Shown here in pieces: positions 52,606-61,423 of a stretch of DNA of 64,000 nucleotides. Numbering within the stretch: the first letter of the stretch is position 1; the number at the start of each line of letters is the position of its first letter. Made by a program: the position numbers and the translations under genes. The DNA lies in assembly GCA_019359505.1 (NCBI GenBank), contig JAHHHD010000004.1:124001-188000 (forward strand). Reading direction: 5' to 3'. Source of the stretch: Drouetiella hepatica Uher 2000/2452. GTDB taxonomy: Bacteria > Cyanobacteriota > Cyanobacteriia > Elainellales > Elainellaceae. Below the pieces are notes generated by a model. That model saw only the letters and a program-made list of their open reading frames with translations. It was not told the DNA's origin and made no database searches.

Positions 52606-53583
52606 ATGCTCTGCTACCTCGACAATCAACCCGTCCCCTACATCAATTCATCCTTAAAAGCCGCGATCGATGTTTCCCAAGCCGTTCGGCTCAAAGCCAA
52701 TCTCAATCAGTGTTTTCAGGGCGTAATTCCTGTCGGTAAAGGATTTGTGGTTACAGAAAAGCAGGTGAATGATTGGATTAAAGCTGATTCTAAAAACCAA
52801 GAAGTTCTCAAGCTTTTCTCAATGGGCGCAAATTTGGCACAAGAAGTAAACGGAAAACCGGAAAGATGGATTATTGACTTCAACGATAACGATATGTCAC
52901 TTGAAGATGCGAGTGATTATAAACTTCCTTTCGCTCATCTGAAAACCAACGTTAAGCCAGAACGTGATAAAAATCGTAGAGAAGTCACCAAACTCAACTG
53001 GTGGAAATATGGTGAGAAAAGACCCGCAATGAGAAAAGCGATCGCGTCTTTATCACATTATTTCGCCATTCCCAGAGTCTCTAAATGGGCAATCTTCATT
53101 CCATTTCCGTCTCATTGGTTGGCTGGTGATAAATCAGTGGTGGTTGCCTCAGATGATTTCTACGTTTTTGGCATTCTTACATCCAACGTCCATCGCACCT
53201 GGATGCACGCCCAAAAATCAACCCTCAAAGCCGATATCGCCTACACTCACAACACCTGCTTTGAAACCTTCCCCTTTCCCCAAACCCCAGCCCCCAGCCT
53301 CATCACCACCATCCGCACCACCGCGCAAGAACTCCACGAATACCGATCGCAACAAATGGAGAAGAAACAGTGGGGCATCACCAAACTCTACAACGAATAC
53401 TTCCACGAACCCACCAGCCAACTCTTCAAACTCCATGCCAAACTCGATCAACTGGTGCTGCAAGCCTACGGCTTTAACCCAGATGATGATTTGCTCGAAA
53501 AACTGCTGACGTTAAACTTAGAATTGGCAGAGAAAGAAAAGCGGGGAGAGGCGATCGTGGGTTGCTGGGCACCGACACAATAA
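52606..53583 (+). pseudogene. R-M gene target-recognition and C-terminal fragment
   Basis: 325 codons in the same frame as the methyltransferase fragment, starting just after the DUF559 element. LNQCFQGVIPVGKGFVVTEKQ, WWKYGEKRPAMRKAIA and RVSKWAIFIPFP with VFGILTSNVHRTWM match the MmeI-type target recognition domain. The C-terminal helical part includes YGITKLYNE-like WGITKLYNEYFHEPTSQLFK and ends EKLLTLNLELAEKEKRGEAI. It is intact as an ORF, but alone it lacks nuclease and methylase. A second, decayed copy of its 3' end lies at 54150-54336. Confidence 0.85.
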
Positions 53584-53631
53584 ACTTAATGAACCTACTG
53601 TTTTAGTTAAAGCACCCTTGGAGTAACCGTT

Positions 53632-53859
53632 ATGGAACCCACTATCTCGCTTGACGCACAAGCTCTCAAAGCCCTGATCAAAGAAAGTGTTCGTGAAGTC
53701 ATGCGCGAAGAGTGGTTCAAATTCTTTGCCCTGCTAACTCCCTACGTAGACAACGAAGAGCAGGCTGCGATCGAAGCCGCATTCTCCCCAGATGATCACC
53801 CCGATACCGATTTCGTTGATATCACAAACTGGTTTGATCATGAAAATCAAGCTCAGTAA
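53632..53859 (+). CDS. Antitoxin-like small protein
   Basis: A 75-aa acidic protein: LDAQALKALIKESVREVMREEWFKFF at the N-terminus and DDHPDTDFVDITNWFD near the end. GGAG lies 10 bp before the ATG. Its 3' end overlaps the RelE-like gene by 20 bp, the usual order for an antitoxin and its toxin. The N-terminal helix could be a dimerisation/DNA-binding segment. No named antitoxin family is claimed. Confidence 0.65.
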   Translation: MEPTISLDAQALKALIKESVREVMREEWFKFFALLTPYVDNEEQAAIEAAFSPDDHPDTDFVDITNWFDHENQAQ

Positions 53860-54120
53860 AGCAGCCGATAAGTTTCTGAAAAAGCTTGATAGCAGCAGTC
53901 AAAAAGCTGTTATCGCAAAAATTGGCACGCTAAAAACTTGCCTGGAGACTCAAAAGATTTATCCCCCGAAGAACTGGATATTAAAAAGCTAAAGGGCGAA
54001 CTGTCAGGATTTTCTAGGATTCGCGTCGGTAAAATTCGCATTATCTTTCAAATTCGTAGAGAAACGAATGAGATTTTCATTTATGACATCAACTATGGAG
54101 GCAATATCTATAACCAATAA
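53840..54120 (+). pseudogene. RelE/ParE-type toxin, frameshifted
   Basis: First part: MKIKLSKAADKFLKKLDSSSQ, then KAVIAKIGTLKTC; it then stops at 53990-53992. Second part in the -1 frame from about 53938: LPGDSKDLSPEELDIKKLKG, ELSGFSRIRVGKIRIIFQIR and IFIYDINYGGNIY. Together they make a complete ~93-aa RelE/ParE toxin (K-L-K-G-x-x-x-x-x-R-x-R-x-G-x-x-R-I-I-F motif). One base in or near AAAAACTTGCC (53930-53945) breaks it. The toxin is probably inactive unless slippage or a sequencing error is involved. Confidence 0.8.
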
Positions 54121-54149
54121 TCCAAACAGCGACGACAAAACAGAACAGC

Positions 54150-54429
54150 ACCACCAAACTCTACACGAATACACGAACCCACCAGCCCACTCTACAAACT
54201 CTACGTGCTGAAAGCTTACGGCTTCAACCCAGACGATGATTTTCTCGAAAAGCTCCTAACGTTAAACTTAGAATTAGCCGCAAAGGAGAAAAGCGGGGAG
54301 AGGCGATCGTGGGTTGCTGGGCACCGGAGCCGTGAGGGGCGATCGCTTATGGCTACTGGATTGACTGAAGAAGAGGCGATCGCGGAGAGGAAAAACGCAA
54401 AGGATGCTGATGCAAGAAATCAGTTATGA
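54150..54429 (+). pseudogene. Second, decayed copy of the R-M gene 3' end
   Basis: CACCAAACTCTACACGAATA... and KAYGFNPDDDFLEKLLTLNL with ELAAKEK repeat the terminal part of the R-M gene (53378-53577: QAYGFNPDDDLLEKLLTLNL). DNA identity is high, for example GGGGAGAGGCGATCGTGGGT in both. A segment before KAYGF is deleted and the frame is altered. The toxin-antitoxin pair thus lies between two copies of the same tail. Confidence 0.85.
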
Positions 54430-54545
54430 AAAGCACCCACTACTTCAATGAGTTTGCTTCTCAGAAGCATCCTGAAATTCGGCGAGAGCAGATAGAGTAT
54501 GTGCTAGCTCATCTGGTTAAGCGAGAAGTCGTTAAGCGAGAAGGG
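54426..54545 (+). pseudogene. Fragment of a small DUF4258-like protein
   Basis: MKSTHYFNEFASQKHPEIRR, then EQIEYVLAHLVKREV, resembles the first 35 residues of small cyanobacterial proteins annotated as DUF4258 or toxin-like; the expected continuation is missing. The ORF stays open to 54725 but the later codons read non-coding. Assignment from memory and weak. Confidence 0.45.
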
Positions 54546-54594
54546 GTTACGGTTCAGCCCCCATTTCATCAAGCAATTTCTCCAGGAGGGAATC

Positions 54595-54690
54595 ATGGCG
54601 ATTCCTCAACTAGAGGCTTTGAGCGAGGTCTTGCTAGATTTTACGGAGCGACCGGATTTGACAACTTGGCTGCAAGAGAATCAAGTCTAG
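54595..54690 (+). pseudogene. 31-codon fragment with strong ribosome binding site
   Basis: MAIPQLEALSEVLLDFTERP, then DLTTWLQENQV and stop, with AGGAGGG 4 bp before the ATG. The sequence resembles the C-terminal DUF4351 tail of Rpn/PD-(D/E)XK transposase-like proteins (L-E-A-L-x-E-x-L-L-D-F). It is probably a remnant, though expression of a micro-protein is not excluded. Confidence 0.45.
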
Positions 54691-54877
54691 AGAACGTGAG
54701 TAGCAATAAGAACTACAGATGGTAAGGCGGTCGAGTGCTGAAGATAAATTGGCGGTGACTAAAGTTGGCTGTGTCGAGTGACGCAGCTGTTGTTTGAGTT
54801 CTCGAATTTTCTTAGGCATTGCGGATTCTAGTCCAGTAGGGTGGGGGATGCCCACCCTACTCTCTGCCTACAGAGCT

Positions 54878-56098
54878 TTATGCATTATCCAAGGCAGCAA
54901 TTCCCGGCAGAACCTTGCCTTCCAGCAGCTCTAGGCTGGCACCACCGCCCGTCGAAATGTGGCTCATTTGATCGGCAACGCCAACCTGCTCGACTGCCGC
55001 CACAGAGTCGCCGCCGCCGATGATGGTGGTTGCGCCCGTTTTGGTGATGGCTGCCAAGGAATGGGCGATCGCTTCAGTTCCCGCCGCAAACTTGGCAAAT
55101 TCAAACACGCCCATGGGGCCATTCCAAATCACCGTCTTACAGTCTGCCAACGCCGCTTCAAACACCTTCACAGAGTCAGGGCCGATATCCAGACCCATCC
55201 AGCCATCCGGAATATTCTCAACACTGACGGTTTGGGCGTTGGCGTCAGGAGAGAAATTATCGGCAACGACCACGTCTGTGGGCAAGAGTAGCGCCACGCC
55301 TTTCTCTTTTGCCTTGGCTTCCAGGGTTTTGGCTAGCTCCACGAAATCATCTTCTACCAGAGATTTGCCAACGCTAAGACCGCGCGCCTTGTAAAAGGTA
55401 AAGATCATGCCGCCGCCGATCAGCAGCTTATCCACTTTTTCTAGCAGCGCTTCAATCACAGTGATTTTACTGGAAACCTTGGAGCCGCCAATGATCGCCG
55501 CCAAAGGACGCTGAGGAACTTCGATCGCTCCCTGCAAATACTGCAACTCTTTCTCAATGAGGATTCCGGCAACCGAAGGCTTCAGGTAGTGGGTTACGCC
55601 TTCCGTCGAAGCATGGGCGCGGTGTGCTGTCCCGAAGGCATCGTTGACATACAAATCGGCAACGGAGGCAAGCTTTTGAGCAAAGCCAGGATCGTTCTTT
55701 TCTTCTTCAGGATGGAAGCGTACGTTTTCCAGCAGCAGCACATCTCCGTCTTTCATGGCGCTCACGGCAGCAGCAACCTCGTCGCCGATGCAGTCGTCAG
55801 TTTTCACCACGGGCTGACCTAGAAGCTCCGAAAGGCGAGTAGCAACGGGCGTGAGGCGAAATTTGTTTGTGACCCGCGACGCAAAATCATCGCCTTTGGG
55901 TCGCCCAAAGTGGCTGGATAAAATCACCCTTGCGCCATTGGAGGTCAGGTATTGAATTGTGGGTAAAGCTGCCCGGATGCGAGTGTCGTCGGTGATGCTA
56001 CCCTGATCATCAAGGGGCACATTGAAATCTGCTCGGACGAGCACTCGTTTGCCTGACAAATCTGCTGCTGATAAACTCGTTACGCTTTTCTTAGACAC
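54878..56098 (-). CDS. pgk: Phosphoglycerate kinase
   Basis: Glycolysis and Calvin cycle enzyme interconverting 1,3-bisphosphoglycerate and 3-phosphoglycerate with ADP/ATP, 406 aa. [13 protein letters not shown] at the N-terminus, [34 protein letters not shown] in the hinge area, and the nucleotide loop [13 protein letters not shown] with [16 protein letters not shown] at the C-terminus. All conserved blocks are present. GTG start with AAGG just upstream. Confidence 0.97.
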   Translation of the reverse strand: MSKKSVTSLSAADLSGKRVLVRADFNVPLDDQGSITDDTRIRAALPTIQYLTSNGARVILSSHFGRPKGDDFASRVTNKFRLTPVATRLSELLGQPVVKTDDCIGDEVAAAVSAMKDGDVLLLENVRFHPEEEKNDPGFAQKLASVADLYVNDAFGTAHRAHASTEGVTHYLKPSVAGILIEKELQYLQGAIEVPQRPLAAIIGGSKVSSKITVIEALLEKVDKLLIGGGMIFTFYKARGLSVGKSLVEDDFVELAKTLEAKAKEKGVALLLPTDVVVADNFSPDANAQTVSVENIPDGWMGLDIGPDSVKVFEAALADCKTVIWNGPMGVFEFAKFAAGTEAIAHSLAAITKTGATTIIGGGDSVAAVEQVGVADQMSHISTGGGASLELLEGKVLPGIAALDNA

Positions 56099-56262
56099 GA
56101 CCTTAATCCCCTTAAATAAGTCTTTTTACCTATGAAGTATTGTAAAACGTTGGGGATCATTGCAAAAGTCTAAAATTGCCCTGAGTTTTAAATTTCCCAG
56201 AACAATCTGTAGCCGATCGCGCAAAATGTTCCAAAATATTTAGACTTGTACTTCTGCACATG

Positions 56263-56358
56263 TATAGCTGTCGCCATCTTGCTTAGGACATTTAGGGTGG
56301 GGCGCGAAGCGCCCCACCCTAAATGTCCCCGCCCTAACCGCCTTAGCGGTTGCCATAT
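56263..56358. repeat. Palindromic element, AACCGCC...GGCGGTT family, copy 2
   Basis: TATAGCTGTCGCCATCTTGC, then GGACATTTAGGGTGGGGCGC, GAAGCGCCCCACCCTAAATG, and an end in AACCGCCTTAGCGGTTGCCATA. A 20-bp-class inverted core. It is the best copy of the family seen near 7353. It lies in the pgk/usp gap. Confidence 0.87.
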
Positions 56359-56393
56359 CATGTCTCTGCGAGTCAACGACGTTTGAGGTCATT

Positions 56394-56804
56394 ATGTTCA
56401 AGACTGTCTTATTCCCGATCGATCACAGCCCAGAGTCCCGTGAAGCTGCGGAAACGGTAGCCAATGTTGTCAAAACCTGTAATAGCCGTCTGGTGATTCT
56501 TTCTGTGGTGGAGTCAGAAGTAGGTGAAACTCCCCCAACTGTCCCAGACACGACTTCCCCGGAGGCGATCGCCCAACTTCTATCTACGGCTAAAGCCCTC
56601 TTCGCTAACCTAGGCATTGAGGCAGAGCTGATAGAACGCCAAGGAAAACCTGCTTTCACTATCTGCGATGTGGCAGATGAGATCGACGCAGAGGTGATTA
56701 TCATGGGGTGCCGTGGTCTGGGGCTAACGGATGAAGGAGCGCAGGATAGCGTCACCCTGCGGGTGATCAATCTATCGCCTTGCCCGGTACTCATCGTGCC
56801 TTAA
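56394..56804 (+). CDS. Universal stress protein family protein
   Basis: A 136-aa UspA-fold protein: MFKTVLFPIDHSPESREAAE, an ATP-binding-type G-x-x-G motif region (MGCRGLGLTDEGAQDSVTLRV), and PCPVLIVP at the end. The usual G-2x-G-9x-G-S/T is slightly altered (GCRGLGLTDEGAQDSV). GAGG precedes the ATG. General stress-response role inferred from the family. Confidence 0.92.
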   Translation: MFKTVLFPIDHSPESREAAETVANVVKTCNSRLVILSVVESEVGETPPTVPDTTSPEAIAQLLSTAKALFANLGIEAELIERQGKPAFTICDVADEIDAEVIIMGCRGLGLTDEGAQDSVTLRVINLSPCPVLIVP

Positions 56805-56884
56805 ATAAATTTGGGTCTTAAATTTTCGGCATGGCTTAGTCGGGAGAGGCATTTTGGGGTGAAGCGTGAGCCTGATGGTAAAAA

Positions 56885-58261
56885 TTAAGGCTTATACACT
56901 TGAGCCGAAATCCCCTGCTGTTGGAGTTCCTGAACGCGCTCTTGGGCAGCGGCTTCGCTGGTAAAAGCACCCAGTTGAACTTTCGCCCCACCGGGCAAAT
57001 TCCGCACATAGGCATCTGGAACTGACTGGCGAGCTTGCTGCAAGCTGGAGTCACTGCTATAGTCTGTGCCCACATAATAGAGGCTTTCGGACGGGCTAGC
57101 AGGACGAACTGCCGTCTTTTCAGGGCTAGGAGCTGCTGGCGGCGCGGCTTGAGGAGCAGGTGCGGGTGCAACAGAACGCACGGGTGCTTCTGCTGAGGGA
57201 GCCTCAACTATGGGGGGATTAGACTCGACCGCGATCGCTGGGAGTTCTGGCTGGGGGGCAGGCTCTACATAGGTTTGCGGTTGGCTGCGGGAATCAGATG
57301 GGGCGATCGCACCTGTAGCGGGGCTAGTCGATCGATCGTTAGCGCGACTAGAAGGCTGATTTGCGGCTGGCTTAGATGGGGCAGCAGAGGGGCGTTTGGC
57401 GCTCCCTGGCAGGGTGCTCAACGTGTCGAGGTTTAAGTCCTTGAACTCTTCAGCCGCTAGATTGGGCGAGGGCGGAGCTACGTCGATCGGGGTTGTGGGC
57501 ACTTTGGTCAGCGGGCTAGGGCTGGGAGTGCTGGCGGTCGGCGCGAAGAAAACGCCTAGGACAGAAGGATTCATGATCACGAAGCCCAGAGTGGTGCTAG
57601 AGAGCAGCAGCAACAGCATGGAGCCAATGCCTAGCGGTGTGAGCAACGTATCCAGCAGATCGGGGCGGCGCTGCGCCCTTTGCGATGAGGTTTCCTCTTG
57701 AATGCTCTTAAGCAGCTCTTCCGAGGATTCTAAGTAATCTTCTGGTGCTTCTGAGGCTGCTGTTGAGGCAGAGAGATTGTCTTGAATCAGCTTTTGCAGG
57801 GCGGCATTGGGTTCATGTGTTGATAACTCTATCTGCTGAGCATAGCTGGCAATGCCTTCGTTAGGAAATTGAGGAAGGGGCGGCGGCTCGATCGCTGGAG
57901 GCTCGATCGCCTGAGAAGCCGCATCTGCCGTCGTTCCAAAAAGAGTTCTGACGGGATTTTCACTAGCGGCACTGTTGCCAATGGGAAACTCACCCGTTGT
58001 ATGCAGATGAAAAGCCTCTCGCACATTGGGCAGACGAATGCCGTCCTGCGTTGGGCGGGTTGGAATACGGTTGAGACGGGGTGGAGCAACTGCCTTTCGC
58101 CGCCCATACGGCTCAGACTGCAAACGCTGCTGCCGACGGTAGCGAATCAGCTCTTCTTCAAGATTGACATCAAGATTGTCAAGAGCCGCCCGCAAGACCG
58201 GATGGGGCACTTGTGTATCTGGAGAAGGAATAAAGGGTTCTATCGAAGCGGGTTGGCGCAT
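56885..58261 (-). CDS. SPOR domain membrane protein
   Basis: A 458-aa protein. The N-terminal ~220 residues are cytoplasmic and low complexity, with an RYRRQQRL segment. One membrane helix follows (IGSMLLLLLSSTTLGFVIM), then a long Pro/Ala/Ser-rich periplasmic linker. The C-terminal SPOR domain (~385-458) reads SLYYVGTDYSSDSSLQQA to VQLGAFTSEAAAQERVQEL and QQQGISAQVYKP. SPOR domains bind denuded peptidoglycan at septa, so a role in division or cell-wall remodelling is likely. ATG 58261 has AGGAG 8 bp upstream; the in-frame start at 58312 is rejected. Confidence 0.88.
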   Translation of the reverse strand: MRQPASIEPFIPSPDTQVPHPVLRAALDNLDVNLEEELIRYRRQQRLQSEPYGRRKAVAPPRLNRIPTRPTQDGIRLPNVREAFHLHTTGEFPIGNSAASENPVRTLFGTTADAASQAIEPPAIEPPPLPQFPNEGIASYAQQIELSTHEPNAALQKLIQDNLSASTAASEAPEDYLESSEELLKSIQEETSSQRAQRRPDLLDTLLTPLGIGSMLLLLLSSTTLGFVIMNPSVLGVFFAPTASTPSPSPLTKVPTTPIDVAPPSPNLAAEEFKDLNLDTLSTLPGSAKRPSAAPSKPAANQPSSRANDRSTSPATGAIAPSDSRSQPQTYVEPAPQPELPAIAVESNPPIVEAPSAEAPVRSVAPAPAPQAAPPAAPSPEKTAVRPASPSESLYYVGTDYSSDSSLQQARQSVPDAYVRNLPGGAKVQLGAFTSEAAAQERVQELQQQGISAQVYKP

Positions 58262-58312
58262 TGCAGCACTCCTACCATTCACGGGCAAAATAATAAGTGA
58301 ATTTGTAAACAT

Positions 58313-58739
58313 TTATGAGGCTCTGAGGGAGTCTCTGTGAAACTGAGTCTTTTGAGGCACACCTGAATCGATCGCCATTCTAAAAGTCTTTTAGACCTAT
58401 ATCTCTTTTAAACCCTATATCTGGAGTTGAGAGCTATATTAACTCCTAGTAAAGCCGCTGGCGACGCTATATGTGGAGAGCAGAAGCCTGCTCCTGCCAC
58501 TCCCAATGGCATATGATAACCAATTTCTAGAAGAAAACCGTGAAGTCGTCAATAATGGCGTAAATATATCAGGTGGCATCAACATAACAGGGTTAATCTA
58601 TGTTTTGCAGCCTCATAGATTACGTCTAGTTAGATCACGCCTGGTTAGATCACGCTCAACGTTGGGGTTTTCTGGGTCAGCATCTGGATAACCATGGGGT
58701 ATACAAGGCAGTCTGTAATGACGATGTAATGGCGATGTA
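58313..58739. other. Region between SPOR and DciA genes
   Basis: 427 bp with no supported gene. It holds short direct repeats, CCTATATCT near 58397 and 58424, and GGTTAGATCACGC/AGTTAGATCACGC near 58625-58650. An ATG at 58510 with NNGVNISGGINITG codons was considered but lacks a ribosome site and a typical protein composition. Confidence 0.5.
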
Positions 58740-59324
58740 ATGGTTATGAAAGCAATGGCGATGAAATCTCTGCAACAGGTTTTGGGTGGGCTAGATCATC
58801 AAGAGAGCTGGAAAGGGCGGCGGCAATTTCAGCAGCTTTTGCTTTGCTGGGGAGAAGTCGTGGGCGTTGCCGTAGCCGCTCAAACTCGCCCGATCGCCAT
58901 TCAGCGCAAAGCCCTGAGCGTCGCCACCTCTAGTTCTGCCTGGGCGCAAAACCTGGTGTTTGAGCGTCATCGCATCCTAGAAAAGCTAAACGATCGCCTT
59001 GCCCTAGGCATTACGGATATCCGGTTTTCGACGGCTCAGTGGCATACTCAAAGCCTTGCGCCAGAGCCGCCAGAATCTGTCACCGTCTGGAAAAATCATC
59101 CCAGTCGCCTTGTCCCCGATCAGGCTGCTGCCCCGCTTCAGAACTCTGCTGACCCTCAGAGTGCTTTCCGGGACTGGGCAAGAACGATGCGATCGCGTGC
59201 TCAAGATCTGCCTCTTTGCCCTGACTGTCAGTGCCCAACTCCCGCAGGAGAACTAGAGCGCTGGTCGGTCTGTTCGCTCTGTGCGGCGAAGGAGTTTGGG
59301 CGTGGAACGCGCGATCGGGCTTGA
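58740..59324 (+). CDS. dciA: DciA (DUF721) family replicative helicase loader, zinc-finger tail
   Basis: A 194-aa protein. Residues ~8-95 match the DUF721/DciA domain (LCWGEVVGVAVAAQTRPIAIQRKALSVATSSSAWAQNLVFERHRILEKLN), the ancestral DnaB loader in bacteria lacking DnaC/DnaI. After a linker, the C-terminus has two Cys pairs, CPDC...CSLC (about residues 166-188), consistent with a zinc ribbon. Several in-frame ATGs (residues 1, 3, 6, 8) leave the start uncertain. Confidence 0.83.
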   Translation: MVMKAMAMKSLQQVLGGLDHQESWKGRRQFQQLLLCWGEVVGVAVAAQTRPIAIQRKALSVATSSSAWAQNLVFERHRILEKLNDRLALGITDIRFSTAQWHTQSLAPEPPESVTVWKNHPSRLVPDQAAAPLQNSADPQSAFRDWARTMRSRAQDLPLCPDCQCPTPAGELERWSVCSLCAAKEFGRGTRDRA

Positions 59325-59470
59325 GAGACAATCAACCTTGACGGCTCTCTGGTTCACTTTAGCTGGTTCACTTTAAACTGTGCCTGATGGTTCAGTTTGA
59401 AACTTAGAACGTAGACTTGAAAACTTAGAACTTAAGGCAGCAGTTTTCCCCACCCTACTTCCCGCATCTC

Positions 59471-60967
59471 ATGACTTTTCTCTCCATTATCTACAGCATC
59501 TTTCTGCTGAGTACCCTCGGAATTTTCTGGTCAGTTGAGGGGCGATCGCTGCGGCTGTGGGTGATTGTGATCACAGGTATGGTGTTCTACAGTTCGCTGC
59601 AAATTCAGTATTTGCCGCTCCTGTTGGGCATGATCCTCATCACTTTCTTTTTGGGCAAGGCGATCGGCGCACCCATGAACTGGCGAATTTCTAACGAAGA
59701 CTGGCAATATGTACAGCAAGATTGGGATCAGCGAAGGCTAAAGCTGCTATGGGTGGGAGTTTCGCTGATTTTGCTGCTGCTGTTGGGCTTTAAGTATGTG
59801 CCCTTTTTGCTAGAAACGATCGGCTGGATGTCGGAACAGGAAAGCTTGGTTCAGAGCGCAGACTGGCTCCGTAGCAACCTGCTGGCTCCGCTTGCCATCA
59901 GTTTTTTCAGCTTTGAGTGCATTGCGTATCTGGTAGACGTCTATCGAGGTGCGCCTGCTACCCATGATTTTCTTAAGTTTTCTGCCTATAAGCTGTTCTT
60001 CCCTAAGCTGATTTCAGGCCCTATTACTCGATTTCATCCTTTTGCCTCGCAGCTACAAACCTTAAAGTTTCCTGTTTCAACTCAAATTGTCGAAGGGCTA
60101 TGGCTGATTGCCTGTGGGGCAATTAAGAAGCTGCTGCTAGCCGATCATCTGGGCACTGTAGTGAACCTGATTTTTGGCAACGTTGAGCGGGCGGGCAGTG
60201 CCGATCTGTGGCTGGCGATGGCTGCCTATGGGCTGCAGCTCTATTTGGATTTTAGCGGCTATGTGGATGTTGCCAGAGGAAGCGCGCTGCTCATGGGGTT
60301 TGACTTGCCCCATAACTTCAACTTTCCCTATCTCAGCGCTAATATTGCCGACTTTTGGCGACGGTGGCACATGACGCTAGGTGACTGGCTGCGAAACTAT
60401 CTGTACTTTCCCCTAGGCGGCTCCCGACAAGGACTGTGGCGCACTTGCCTCAACTTGATGATCATCATGCTGGTAGCAGGCGTTTGGCATGGTGCAGCTT
60501 GGGGTTTTATTGTCTGGGGAGGGCTGCATGGGCTGGCATTGGCGGCACATCGACTCACGGATGCCCTGTCTCAGCGCTGGAAATTCTTGCAGATGTTTTG
60601 GCAGAGCCTGCCCGGAGTGCTGTTGGCTTGGGCAATGACCCAGATGATGGTGTTCACATCCTGGATTTTCTTCCGTCTACCCAACCTAAAAGATTCAGGA
60701 CTGGCAATACAACGGCTATGGGGTCAGGTGGGCGACATCCAGTTTGCTCAAAAGATTTACGTAGAAACACTGCAAATCGATCGCTTCCACATTGCTCTAC
60801 TTCTAGGAGCTATCTTTGCGGGAATGGCGATCGCCTACACGATCCATCGCGGCTTAAAGCTTCACCTCAACTGGATTGTGAAACTACTGCTAGTCCCAAT
60901 TTGCCTGTTTGCGGCTTGGCTTCTAGCTCCCAATGAGGCTCCTCCCTACATCTATTTTGATTTCTAA
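59471..60967 (+). CDS. MBOAT family O-acyltransferase
   Basis: A 498-aa membrane protein with about ten helices, AlgI-like. The catalytic His region is readable: NIADFWRRWHMTLGDWLRNYLYFPLGGSRQG and LMIIMLVAGVWHGAAWGFIVWGGLHGL (conserved His in VWHGA). Such proteins move acyl groups onto polysaccharides or other exported substrates. No SGNH/AlgJ partner is next to it, so the substrate is unknown. Confidence 0.9.
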   Translation: MTFLSIIYSIFLLSTLGIFWSVEGRSLRLWVIVITGMVFYSSLQIQYLPLLLGMILITFFLGKAIGAPMNWRISNEDWQYVQQDWDQRRLKLLWVGVSLILLLLLGFKYVPFLLETIGWMSEQESLVQSADWLRSNLLAPLAISFFSFECIAYLVDVYRGAPATHDFLKFSAYKLFFPKLISGPITRFHPFASQLQTLKFPVSTQIVEGLWLIACGAIKKLLLADHLGTVVNLIFGNVERAGSADLWLAMAAYGLQLYLDFSGYVDVARGSALLMGFDLPHNFNFPYLSANIADFWRRWHMTLGDWLRNYLYFPLGGSRQGLWRTCLNLMIIMLVAGVWHGAAWGFIVWGGLHGLALAAHRLTDALSQRWKFLQMFWQSLPGVLLAWAMTQMMVFTSWIFFRLPNLKDSGLAIQRLWGQVGDIQFAQKIYVETLQIDRFHIALLLGAIFAGMAIAYTIHRGLKLHLNWIVKLLLVPICLFAAWLLAPNEAPPYIYFDF

Positions 60968-60974
60968 TGCCAGT

Positions 60975-61006
60975 CCTCGCCCTAACCGCCTTGACGGTTG
61001 CTATGT
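60975..61006. repeat. Solo end of the AACCGCC...GGCGGTT element
   Basis: CCTCGCCCTAACCGCCTTGACGGTTGCTATGTGAG matches only the right end of the copies near 7353 and 56263. It is either a truncated insertion or the footprint of an excised element. The remaining ~420 bp before the nitrate permease contain its promoter; no perfect NtcA site GTA-N8-TAC was seen. Confidence 0.65.
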
Positions 61007-61423
61007 GAGCTTTCGATCGATAGCGAAAAAGGAGTGATTTATTCATAAGCCGTATAGACCTCATGCGGTTTATCAATAAGCCCCTCTATGTTTGTGACTT
61101 AACGAACAAATTAGGAAGAAAATTGCCAGTAACTTTGGGTGAAAGCAGTAGCAATGGTCTGAAATCAATTCAATGAGTGTACACCTTGTATGATTTCATC
61201 ACCATCAAAACTTGAATTGAGCAAACAGAAAGGTAGCCTCTAATTGAGTTTTTCGTAATACGCAAACTTTGATAGAGATTCTCTATTCAAAGATATCCGT
61301 GAACATATCGCTCTGTTCCTACATCTCGCTAGCTCTCAATGATGGCTGCCTATTTTGGCAATCTGTTCGGAGTGGCGAGGCGATGATTTTGCTGTGCAAT
61401 TTTTATTAAGAGGAATGAGATCT

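Noticed and set aside
58473-58691. 72-aa ORF before dciA with NNGVNISGGINITG
   Set aside because: No ribosome site, repeat-derived C-terminus (RLVRSRLVRSR) and no homologue recalled.
60968-61423. NtcA-activated promoter upstream of nrtP
   Set aside because: I scanned for GTA-N8-TAC and found no perfect match, so no site is annotated despite the expected nitrogen control.
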